Below are positions 5,759 to 12,057 of a DNA stretch of 12,057 nt, piece after piece. Each line of letters opens with the position of its first letter. Within the stretch, counting starts at the first letter, position 1. The stretch lies in the NCBI GenBank assembly GCA_022562335.1, contig JADFPM010000054.1, positions 1 to 12,057 of the forward strand, read 5' to 3'. The DNA comes from Chloroflexota bacterium. Lineage in GTDB: Bacteria > Chloroflexota > Dehalococcoidia > Lucifugimonadales > UBA3495. Under the pieces are notes generated by a model. That model ran no database searches and was not told the origin of the DNA. It worked only from the letters and a program-made list of their open reading frames with translations. A program made the translations under genes and the position numbers.

Positions 5759-6310
5759 ATGTCTTGGATCAAAGAGGCGGACGTCAACGTCGGCAACATC
5801 ATAAAAGTCATGTCTATAGATCCCAAAGCCATGGATGCCGTGAGCAACCTGAACCAGGCGGTCACTTTCGGCGCTTCAGCCCTGACCAGGGTCCAAGAGG
5901 AAGCGATAGCCACTACGGTTTCGGTCGCCAATAAATGCCGGTTTTGAACCATGGCCCACGGAGGGTTCCTCCGTCAGCATTCCGACGACCCGGAGCTTGC
6001 CAGCCATATCATGCACGATTACACCAAGGCAGACCTGGACCCGGTGACCCGGGGCATGTTGGACTTCGCGTCAAAACTCACCCGGGACCCCACATCCATG
6101 CAGAAGACCGACGTGGAGCAACTGCGCGCCCTGGGGCTCAGCGATGAGCAGATCCTATCGGTGGTATTGATCACCTGCGTGTTTAACTTCATGACTCGCT
6201 TGGCCGACGGCCTGGGCGTGGAAGTACCTCCAGGGAGGCAAGAGGCCCACGAACGATGGCTGACCGGCGGCGTGTTATCCCAAGATTGGTTGATGACGCC
6301 CAAAGAGTAG
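5759..6310 (+). CDS. AhpD-like/CMD-family selenoprotein (CxxU), in-frame TGA at 5945-5947 read as selenocysteine
   Basis: One frame of 183 residues if TGA at codon 63 is read as Sec; ordinary gene calling gives two pieces, 5759-5947 and 5951-6310. GGAGG (5747-5751) lies 7 nt before the ATG. The protein follows the AhpD/peroxidase-related CMD pattern throughout: E48-x11-C60-R-F-U63-x3-H67, then 'DPELASHIMHDYTKADLDPVTRGMLDFA' style helices, 'ALGLSDEQIL' and 'FNFMTRLADGLGVE'. In AhpD the Glu, two Cys and His form the thiol peroxidase/adduct-reducing centre with this same spacing; here the second Cys is Sec, a more reactive nucleophile. Both halves are intact, in the same frame and without other stops. 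Probable role is reduction of peroxides or thiol adducts in the cytoplasm (no signal peptide). Partner reductase unknown. The alternative is a Cys-to-stop nonsense mutation or sequencing error. Confidence 0.85.
5958..5974 (+). promoter_or_regulatory. Putative bacterial SECIS element
   Basis: ACGGAGG (5958-5964) pairs perfectly with CCTCCGT (5968-5974) around the loop GTT. The first loop base is 18 nt after the UGA. Bacterial SECIS hairpins, bound by SelB, lie inside the coding region just after the UGA, usually with the loop about 16-37 nt downstream and a G (commonly GU) at its start. All of this fits. The stem is coding, so its sequence is also constrained by the protein (HGGFLR). Confidence 0.75.
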
Positions 6311-6333
6311 AAGCGGCACGGCCCGGCGTTTCA

Positions 6334-6363
6334 TTGACAATGCAGGAGCCTCCAAATTATCAT
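6334..6363 (+). promoter_or_regulatory. Sigma-70 promoter for tRNA-Gly
   Basis: Perfect -35 TTGACA (6334-6339), 18-bp spacer, -10 TATCAT (6358-6363, five of six consensus bases). Predicted start near 6370 gives a leader of about 55 nt before the tRNA. Confidence 0.7.
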
Positions 6364-6424
6364 CAGCCAGGCGGTATTCCTGCAAATGTCTTGCGGCGAA
6401 GGTCCGCCGGGTAATTCGTCATTC

Positions 6425-6498
6425 GCGGCCGTTGCTCAGTGGTAGAGCGCTGCCCTCCCAAGGCAGATACGTGGGTCCGATTCCCATCGGCCGCTCCA
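6425..6498 (+). tRNA. tRNA-Gly (anticodon CCC)
   Basis: The acceptor stem is GCGGCCG (6425-6431) with CGGCCGC (6488-6494), then discriminator T and encoded CCA (6496-6498). The D stem is GCTC/GAGC. The anticodon stem CTGCC/GGCAG encloses CTCCCAA, giving anticodon CCC, which reads GGG. The T stem GTGGG/CCCAT has one G-T pair. The T loop is TCCGATT rather than the common TTC start. Confidence 0.93.
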
Positions 6499-6511
6499 AG
6501 CCTTAGACACC

Positions 6512-6548
6512 AAAGTGCCTCCAGGCTAGCCTGGAGGCACTTTCTTTC
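6512..6548 (+). terminator. Intrinsic terminator after tRNA-Gly
   Basis: AAAGTGCCTCCAGG (6512-6525) pairs perfectly with CCTGGAGGCACTTT (6530-6543) around CTAG, followed by CTTTC. It starts 14 nt after the tRNA. A textbook Rho-independent terminator. Confidence 0.9.
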
Positions 6549-6569
6549 GTCCGATTTCTAACATTTTGT

Positions 6570-6593
6570 GGCGGGAGTGGACTCCATCCCGCC
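6570..6593. terminator. Possible hairpin downstream of the SpoU-family gene
   Basis: GGCGGGA (6570-6576) pairs with TCCCGCC (6587-6593); a bulged G and TGG/CCA extend the stem to an ACT loop. It lies about 80 bp past the stop of the minus-strand methyltransferase gene. No T tract, so the terminator role is weakly supported. Confidence 0.3.
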
Positions 6594-6675
6594 GGTCCTG
6601 AAGCCCGGGCGATAATTCAGCGCAACCAGCCAAATATTTTGCGCCGGCAGTGCTCCCTTCGCGACTGATCGAACC

Positions 6676-7419
6676 TCACTGTTCGAATCTCCAGGCATAT
6701 AGAACCACCGCCACCGCAGTGGCCAGGTTGAGGCTTGAAATCCCCGCGTTCATTGGAATAGAGACGCGGAGCCCGGCCGCCGCGATCAATTCTGGGCTGA
6801 GACCTCCGCGTTCTGAACCAAAGGCGAGGATCGCACGGGCCGGAATCAAACCCGGCCGCAAAGGCTCGCCCGTTGGATCGACCACTACGATGGAGCGATC
6901 GCAAACGGGGATCGTGGCCGTTCTAGTGACCGGGATGGCGAAATGCAAGCCCGCGCCGGCTATCAATGCCGCCGGGTTCCACGGGTCTTGCGGGCCGGTG
7001 GTGACCAGTCCCACAGCCCCCGCGGCCGCCGACACACGGACCGCCGCACCGATATTCAAGAGGTTTCTGGGGTTCTCCAGCAAGACCACCGGAGCGGGCC
7101 CCGGGTTATTCAACACTTCCGCCAGGGTTGTGGTGGGGCGCTTTGCGATGGCTATCACACCGGTGGGAGGCACTATCGGCGCTAGTTGCTCGAAGACCTC
7201 CACGGGAACGCCGCTAACCATCTTATCAAGGCTGTCGGCGATGTCCGGCGCGATCTCGGCCCCTAACCTGCCTAGCTCCTCGACATTCGACGTCACAACC
7301 TCGATCAGCTCAGCGCCAAACCGGATAGCATGCTTTAGCGGGTGGATCCCTTCCAGCACCGCTAAGGTCTGATCCGATCGCGCTTTACGAAACCGCTCTA
7401 CAAGTGTTTGGTGGCTCAT
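6676..7419 (-). CDS. SpoU/TrmH-family RNA 2'-O-methyltransferase
   Basis: The protein has 247 residues from the ATG at 7417-7419, which has AGGGG just upstream; a longer frame back to a GTG at 7527 lacks this support and adds residues unlike the family. The three SPOUT/SpoU motifs are present: motif 1 'LLENPRNLLNIGAAVRVSAAAGA' (113-135, conserved Asn and Arg), motif 2 'AILAFGSERGGLSPEL' (196-211) and motif 3 'SIPMNAGISSLNLATAVAVVLY' (220-241), which form the trefoil-knot SAM site. The N-terminal part (about 1-85) resembles the RNA-binding substrate domain. It methylates a ribose in rRNA or tRNA; the target cannot be told from sequence. It stands alone, divergent from nothing obvious and 178 bp from tRNA-Gly. 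Ends in TGA. Confidence 0.9.
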   Translation of the reverse strand: MSHQTLVERFRKARSDQTLAVLEGIHPLKHAIRFGAELIEVVTSNVEELGRLGAEIAPDIADSLDKMVSGVPVEVFEQLAPIVPPTGVIAIAKRPTTTLAEVLNNPGPAPVVLLENPRNLLNIGAAVRVSAAAGAVGLVTTGPQDPWNPAALIAGAGLHFAIPVTRTATIPVCDRSIVVVDPTGEPLRPGLIPARAILAFGSERGGLSPELIAAAGLRVSIPMNAGISSLNLATAVAVVLYAWRFEQ

Positions 7420-7633
7420 GATCCCCTGAACCAAACTAGGAGGCTGCTTGGGTATCGACCATCGGTACGGCCTGGAGATTTTCGCTAGACCCTCATCAGA
7501 TGTTAAACCGCTATAAGTGGCCTGCACAAACCGTTAACAAAGACCTTTAGGTGGGGCGCCGATCAACACTGATGGCATCATGATACCAGCGAGCCGCTCT
7601 CCCGAGCGATCTTGGGGAAATGGATGTAAAGCT

Positions 7634-7659
7634 AAGGCCCCGGCGATTGCCGGGGCCTT
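7634..7659 (-). terminator. Terminator of the cohesin/dockerin operon
   Basis: AAGGCCCCGGC (7634-7644) pairs perfectly with GCCGGGGCCTT (7649-7659) around GATT. It lies 37 bp past the stop of the minus-strand gene ending at 7696. The minus-strand tail is TTAGCTTTAC, a modest T-rich run. Confidence 0.7.
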
Positions 7660-7695
7660 CTGCCATTGCGCCGGATTCCTGCCGTGGCCTGACCG

Positions 7696-8415
7696 TTACT
7701 CGAAGGTCACCACCGGCGGAGTGTAAGAACCGTCGTTCATCACCAACAATCCCGGCGATGAACTGGAAAGCAGGTCCAACAAGGTTGACGCGTTATAGCT
7801 GGACACGTTTTCCAAAAGCAGTGTGCTGTTGGCCGTGTTCCCCTTCAACAATCGGAAAGAGACCACCGCCACGGAACCATCACCAGTCACGCCGTCGGCA
7901 GCGATCATGGCGATCCAGACTTTGCCAGGGGCCGATACCAGGGACTCGATGATCGCATCTCCCGCCAAGTCGCCTTTGGCCACGCCGGTGACCTCCAGCA
8001 ACGACGGCTCGTAGTTAAGAACGAATTCCAGGCTCCCCACTTGGTAGGCCCCTTTCAGATTGATGGGCACCTGCACCAATTGTGGGGCGGCGGGCGTCGC
8101 TTCGATCAGCGGTTCCGGCGTAGCTGTGGCCGGGGGCGCCAAGGTAGGAACAGGAGTGGGTTCCGGAGTGGGCGTAGGCATGGGTGTCTGGGTGGGCAAG
8201 GGCATGGCCGTGGGCAGCGGCAACGTGGGGACGGCGGTTGGCTCAGTGACAACGGCGGATTGGGTATCTGCCGTCTCATCTCCGCCGGTAAACACTCCCG
8301 CCGCAAACAGGCCTCCCCCGATCACGGCGGCGACCGCCAGGGCGCCCAAGACCCACTTGTAACTGGCCGCCAGCGTAATCAGGGCTATATCCGTCCATTC
8401 TTTAAGACCTTTCAT
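7696..8415 (-). CDS. Membrane-anchored cohesin-domain protein
   Basis: The protein has 239 residues. Residues 21-43 form one hydrophobic segment after a short N-terminus, consistent with an uncleaved membrane anchor. Residues 55-110 are a Thr/Pro-rich linker. Residues 113-235 match a cohesin fold: 'VQVPINLKGAYQVGSLEFVLNYEPSLLEVTGVAKGDL', then 'GKVWIAMIAADGVTGDGSVAVVSFRLL', the usual cohesin strand pattern. Cohesins bind dockerin modules, so this could tether a dockerin-bearing protein to the cell. Its ATG (8413-8415) comes one base after the TAA of the upstream gene, and AAGGGG precedes it within that gene's end, implying translational coupling. The upstream gene encodes a dockerin, the natural partner. 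Confidence 0.85.
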   Translation of the reverse strand: MKGLKEWTDIALITLAASYKWVLGALAVAAVIGGGLFAAGVFTGGDETADTQSAVVTEPTAVPTLPLPTAMPLPTQTPMPTPTPEPTPVPTLAPPATATPEPLIEATPAAPQLVQVPINLKGAYQVGSLEFVLNYEPSLLEVTGVAKGDLAGDAIIESLVSAPGKVWIAMIAADGVTGDGSVAVVSFRLLKGNTANSTLLLENVSSYNASTLLDLLSSSSPGLLVMNDGSYTPPVVTFE

Positions 8416-8416
8416 G

Positions 8417-11400
8417 TTAGATCCCCTTCTCCGGTCCGGCCAGGGCTAGGATTTGCCGTGCATCCTCGATAGTGACCGCGCCGTCGCCGTCCATGTCCAG
8501 GGCCAGGTCCACCGGCATCGTTTGAGCGGCCATTCTCAAGGCGATCAGTCCGTCCAAGGCGGTGACGCTGCCATCGCCATCGCCATCGCCAAGTATGCGT
8601 TGGCCTATGGTCAACATGCCGTCGGCCAGCGCAATGGTGACAGGCCGGCTATAAGAATCGCTCACCAAACTCCTGGAAAGGGTCAACTGGGTGGAATCTC
8701 CAATCTCGCCCACCGCCCTGAATTCCACCACGGCGGCCGACCCATCGCCTGCCAGGGGTTCATTCGAAGCAAAGCCAAAGCGGATCAACCCCGGATCATC
8801 GGCGTGATATCTAAACGTGGCGGGAGAGAAAAGCGAGCCCTTGGTCACTCCAACGACTTCCACCACTTTCGGGTCATAGGCCAGGCTGAAGGTGACCCCA
8901 AGCACATCCTCGGCGTTTCCAACCACTATGGGAATCCTCACGGTCCCGTTGGGAGGCGCTACCCTGACGCCGGCATCCAGCGTCATCTGGGAAGCCGCCC
9001 GCACCATGCTAAATGTCTGGCCGCTCTGGGGAGGGTTGATTTTGGGAGCGAAATTATCAGGGGTGACGATGATCTGGTATTTTCCCACGGCGGCATCGCC
9101 GGATTTGGCGGCCGAAATGGTGACGTAAAAGGCGTCGGTCACCGGCGCGGTGATCGCCAGCAGCGAGCCCGTATCGTAGTTGGAGTCGGTGAATCCTGAT
9201 TTCGGATTGGTGACGGTGAACCTGAACGGTTCTTCGTTCTCCGTCTTCACTTCGACCACATAGGTCTGCCCCTTTTCCGCTGCGAAGGTGAAATTGTCTA
9301 CGTCGTTCACCGGGCTGATGGCCCCTAAGATATTGTTGCCAAAGGCGATCTCGGTTGCTCCGGCCAGGAAATCGCTGTGCCGGTCCTCCAGTCCAGAATC
9401 GGCGGTCACCTTAAGGAAATAGGTCCCCACCGGATCGCCGGCATGGGGGGAAGAAGAAACGGTGACGATATACGTGCCCGAGGCGGTCGCGACCCAGGAG
9501 ACCTCCGTTTCCTGCCCGTAGTTTGCCGCCACCGGCGCTTCACCTCCGTCCTCTGAGTCCACCGACAAGCTCACCGCCGCGGTCGATCCGTAGGTAAGCT
9601 CAAAGGTGTACATGACACCCCGCCGGGCGGGAAAGTAGAACAGGTCCTTGTCATCCGCGGGGCTGATGGCCCCAGCCACCGAATTGCCAAAACTGATGGG
9701 GGTGGCGGATTTGGCCAGATCGCTGTGGCGGTCTTCCAATGTGCTGTCGGCCTTCACCGTTAACGAGTAATTGCCAACGGCGTCGGTGACCCTGGTTGAG
9801 CCGGACAGGATGACAAAATAGGTCCCGTCTTCGGTGGCGATCCAATCCAACTGGGAACCGGAGCCTTCGTTTGATATCACGAATCCCTCCACCGGCTTGC
9901 CGACGGAGATGGCCACGGTTGCTCCCATGCCAGCATCAATGCTGTATCTCATTCCCCGTTTAGCCGGGAAGGAAAAGAAGTCAAAGTCGGTTTCGGGACT
10001 GATGGCGCCGTTGTAGACAGTGCCAAATCCGATGGGTGTAGCACCCTCCCGGGATTCACTGTGTTGGTCTTGCAGGCTGGTGTTGGCGATGACTTCCAAG
10101 GTATAGGTGCCGATGGGATTCATGACCTGAGGAGAAGAAGATATGGCGATGAAATAGGTTTCGTCGCTGGGCGCGATCCAAGAAAGGGTGTTGCCCGCGC
10201 CGGAGTTGGATAATTCGATGCCCTCTACCGGCTGAGCCACCACTATGCCGATCCCCAGCATCCCGCCGGCGTTGACTTTGATATCGTATTGAACGCCCCT
10301 AACGGCCCTGAAGAAAAAATAATCTTCGTCCAGCTCAGGGCTGATCGCCCCGCTGTGGATGCTGCCCAGCCTTATGGGAGTGGCCCCCTCGCGGCCGTCG
10401 CTGTGCCGGTCTTCCAGAGACGCGTCTGCGGTGACCTCCAACGAATATGTCCCAATGGGGTCGTTAACCCGGTTGGAGCCGGTCACGGTGGCGTAATACG
10501 TATCCGTGGAGGGTGCGATCCATTTCAACTTATCACCGACACCGGCCGTGGTGGTGGCAACGCCCTCCGTGGGATTCAACACCGAGATGGATACCCCGGT
10601 GGAGGTGCCCAGGTCTGCTTGGAACGTGTATCTGACTCCGCGGATGGCCTGGAAGAAGAAATAATCCACGTCGTCTTCAGGCGAGACCGATCCTTTATGG
10701 GCGTTGCCAAAGCTGATTTGGGTCGCCCCTTCTCTTGACTCGCTGTGACGGTCCTCCAAGGCCATATCGGCCGCCACTTCCAGGACATAGGTTCCCACCG
10801 GCTCTCGCACCAGTGGAGAACCGGACACCACCAAAAAGTAAATGGCGGTGGACGAGGCCACCCAGTCGAGGTTCGGGCCCACACCGCCGTTGGTGGCTTC
10901 GGCCTTGCCGGCCGGGTCCGACACCAAGATGCCCACGCCTTCTACCGTTCCCGAGTCCACGTCGCCCGAGTTGACGTTAAAGGAATACCGCACGCCCCGG
11001 ACAGCCTGGAAGGAAAAGAAGTCGTTGTCGTCCGCCGGGCTGATGGCGCCCTGATGCTGGGTGCCAAAGCTGATGGGAGTGGCTCCCTGCCGGTTGCCGC
11101 TGTGCCTGTCTTCCAGCGAGAGGTCGGCGGAGACTTTCAGGATATAGGTGCCCACGGGTTCCCTGACCAGTGTCGATCCGGAGATCACGGCATAGTAGAT
11201 GGCGGTGGCCGGGGCAATCCATTCCAAAGCCGACCCAAGGCCGAAGGTGGAAGACTCGATGACGCCGGCCTGGTTGCTAATTGCGATCTCCACGCCCTGG
11301 GCCGTGCCCAATTGGGCGTTGATGGTGTACCTGACTCCCCGGTTGGCCCGGAAAGAAAAATAATCGCGGTCATAATCCGCCTGAATGCTTCCAGCGTACA

Positions 11401-11974
11401 TGGGTTGGCTGGGCCAGGGGCTGATGGCGCCATGGTACTCGTTGCCGATGGCAATGGGGGTCGCTCCGGCGATGTATTCCTCGTGCCGGTCCGCCAGGCT
11501 GGTGTCTGAGGTGACTTGCAGAGTGTACGAACCCAAGAAAACGGGCCCGTCGGGAGCGCCCTGGGCGCCATAGATCTCTAGGAAATAGGTGTCGTCGGTG
11601 CGAGCCACCCACTTGACCTCTTTCTCGTCGCCGTCCCAGGTCATGGTTTGCCCCTGGGCCGCGCCGGCTCCCCGGTCCACCGAATCGATCACCGTCATGT
11701 TGGCGTCGGTGACGCCGGTCAAACCCAGGACAAAGGTGTATTCAACACCTCTTTTGGTCTCAAAGGAAAAGTAATCAACGTCGAAGAAAAGGGAGGTTTG
11801 GTCGATGTTGCCGTTTATCTCACCGGTGCCGATCCCGATGTGGGTTGCCAAAGACCGGTAATCGCCGTGGTCGTCGTCGGCACGTGCCGCCGCCGGAGAG
11901 AAGAGGCTTAGAAGCGCTATTCCAAGGAGCACCGCCATCAGGCCCGCCCCGGCCAAGGTCATCAGTTTACGCAT
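8417..11974 (-). CDS. Large secreted protein: eight PPC-like repeats, cohesin and C-terminal dockerin
   Basis: The protein has 1185 residues. Its signal peptide (1-32) has a hydrophobic core and an AARA cleavage site. Residues 36-975 are eight tandem repeats of 112-127 residues, each opening with 'LEDRHS...GATPI.FG....GAISP..D.D.F.F.A.RGV.Y' and closing with 'W.A....TY...VSGS......GTY.L.V.AD', resembling the bacterial pre-peptidase C-terminal (PPC) beta-sandwich. No protease domain is present. Residues 1000-1125 form a cohesin-like module ('DVLGVTFSLAYDPKVVEVVGVTKGSL', 'PLAGDGSAAVVEFRAV'). Residues 1127-1180 form a dockerin with two 12-residue calcium loops, D1130-D1141 and D1160-D1171. The ATG at 11974 follows a GGGAGGGGGAG ribosome site. 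It forms an operon with the cohesin protein immediately downstream. Likely an extracellular scaffold or adhesin; ligand unknown. Confidence 0.88.
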   Translation of the reverse strand: MRKLMTLAGAGLMAVLLGIALLSLFSPAAARADDDHGDYRSLATHIGIGTGEINGNIDQTSLFFDVDYFSFETKRGVEYTFVLGLTGVTDANMTVIDSVDRGAGAAQGQTMTWDGDEKEVKWVARTDDTYFLEIYGAQGAPDGPVFLGSYTLQVTSDTSLADRHEEYIAGATPIAIGNEYHGAISPWPSQPMYAGSIQADYDRDYFSFRANRGVRYTINAQLGTAQGVEIAISNQAGVIESSTFGLGSALEWIAPATAIYYAVISGSTLVREPVGTYILKVSADLSLEDRHSGNRQGATPISFGTQHQGAISPADDNDFFSFQAVRGVRYSFNVNSGDVDSGTVEGVGILVSDPAGKAEATNGGVGPNLDWVASSTAIYFLVVSGSPLVREPVGTYVLEVAADMALEDRHSESREGATQISFGNAHKGSVSPEDDVDYFFFQAIRGVRYTFQADLGTSTGVSISVLNPTEGVATTTAGVGDKLKWIAPSTDTYYATVTGSNRVNDPIGTYSLEVTADASLEDRHSDGREGATPIRLGSIHSGAISPELDEDYFFFRAVRGVQYDIKVNAGGMLGIGIVVAQPVEGIELSNSGAGNTLSWIAPSDETYFIAISSSPQVMNPIGTYTLEVIANTSLQDQHSESREGATPIGFGTVYNGAISPETDFDFFSFPAKRGMRYSIDAGMGATVAISVGKPVEGFVISNEGSGSQLDWIATEDGTYFVILSGSTRVTDAVGNYSLTVKADSTLEDRHSDLAKSATPISFGNSVAGAISPADDKDLFYFPARRGVMYTFELTYGSTAAVSLSVDSEDGGEAPVAANYGQETEVSWVATASGTYIVTVSSSPHAGDPVGTYFLKVTADSGLEDRHSDFLAGATEIAFGNNILGAISPVNDVDNFTFAAEKGQTYVVEVKTENEEPFRFTVTNPKSGFTDSNYDTGSLLAITAPVTDAFYVTISAAKSGDAAVGKYQIIVTPDNFAPKINPPQSGQTFSMVRAASQMTLDAGVRVAPPNGTVRIPIVVGNAEDVLGVTFSLAYDPKVVEVVGVTKGSLFSPATFRYHADDPGLIRFGFASNEPLAGDGSAAVVEFRAVGEIGDSTQLTLSRSLVSDSYSRPVTIALADGMLTIGQRILGDGDGDGSVTALDGLIALRMAAQTMPVDLALDMDGDGAVTIEDARQILALAGPEKGI
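9050..11869 (-). repeat. Eight tandem ~340-bp coding repeats (PPC-like modules)
   Basis: Unit borders by protein alignment are approximately 11869-11495, 11494-11114, 11113-10757, 10756-10415, 10414-10073, 10072-9737, 9736-9389 and 9388-9050. Units 3 to 6 are most alike; units 1 and 8 are most divergent, as expected if internal units spread by duplication. Unit 2 carries an extra segment (about residues 186-200) before its 'DYFSF' strand. Confidence 0.85.
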
Positions 11975-12057
11975 CTCCCCCTCCCTTCCCCACTGCCGCC
12001 GCCCCTGGGACCAGCCGTGCTGGCCACACGAAACGCCAAACGTCGAATCGCCTTATC
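11975..12057. other. Upstream region of the dockerin operon
   Basis: Holds the purine-rich ribosome site of the 11974 start and a short CCAGC/GCTGG inverted repeat near 12013-12025. I see no clear -10/-35 pair in the visible part; the promoter may lie past the window edge. Confidence 0.3.

Noticed and set aside
5945..5947. Explaining the TGA by a genetic code in which UGA means Trp or Gly
   Set aside because: Several genes in the window end in TGA, and other coding regions are free of in-frame TGA; only a single-site recoding fits.
5951..6310. Treating the 119-codon frame as a separate gene starting at ATG 5951
   Set aside because: No ribosome site precedes it, it begins two codons after the TGA in the same frame, and it lacks the first half of the CMD fold that lies directly upstream.
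8106..11612. Many short frames on both strands over the cohesin and PPC-repeat genes
   Set aside because: They are shadows produced by the repeated, GC-rich coding sequence and have no domain features or ribosome sites.
9050..11869. Possible CRISPR or non-coding repeat array
   Set aside because: The repeat period is about 340 bp, diverged at the DNA level and conserved at the protein level; it is a domain array, and no short direct repeats with spacers occur in the window.

Overview
The window looks like chromosomal DNA from a GC-rich bacterium, most plausibly a Chloroflexota (Dehalococcoidia/SAR202-like). The evidence is Thr-Pro-rich linkers on exported proteins, cohesin and dockerin modules, a SigB/SigF-type sigma factor paired with an RsbW-like protein, and two AhpD/carboxymuconolactone decarboxylase (CMD) family genes. 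The taxonomic call is inference. UGA is a normal stop here: the 1018 lipoprotein, sigma factor and SpoU genes all end in TGA.

Layout. 1-96 (minus): start of a probable tyrosine recombinase running off the left edge, with its Shine-Dalgarno inside a strong hairpin. 275-349: tRNA-Thr(CGU). 350-1001: non-coding stretch with two perfect hairpins that share a half-site, ending in a decayed second copy of the tRNA-Thr; it looks like an old integration or duplication scar. 1018-2778: TolB-like beta-propeller lipoprotein. 2945-3502: CMD-fold protein. 3621-4868 (minus): RsbW-like regulator followed by a SigB/SigF-family sigma factor. 4870-5570: regulatory or decayed DNA with a 15-bp direct repeat at 50-bp spacing and a frameshifted fragment of a second sigma gene. 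5759-6310: AhpD-like gene with an in-frame TGA. 6425-6498: tRNA-Gly(CCC) with clear promoter and terminator. 6676-7419 (minus): SpoU/TrmH RNA methyltransferase. 7696-11974 (minus): two-gene operon of a 1185-residue secreted protein (eight PPC-like repeats, cohesin, dockerin) and a membrane-anchored cohesin protein.

Main result. The gene at 5759-6310 would normally be called as two fragments, but it is one open frame in which TGA (5945-5947) sits exactly where AhpD proteins have the second Cys of C-x-x-C-x-x-x-H. The motif reads C60-R-F-[UGA]-T-M-A-H67, with the family Glu at residue 48. A perfect 7-bp stem with a GUU loop lies with its loop 18 nt after the UGA, as expected of a bacterial SECIS. 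I read it as a selenocysteine-containing AhpD-like (CxxU) protein. No Sec machinery (selA, selB, selC, selD) is visible in the window.

The operon at 7696-11974 suggests a cell-surface complex: an exported protein with its own cohesin and dockerin next to a membrane-tethered cohesin that could hold it. The RsbW-like protein has lost its recognisable ATP-binding boxes, so the adjoining sigma factor may be controlled by binding alone.
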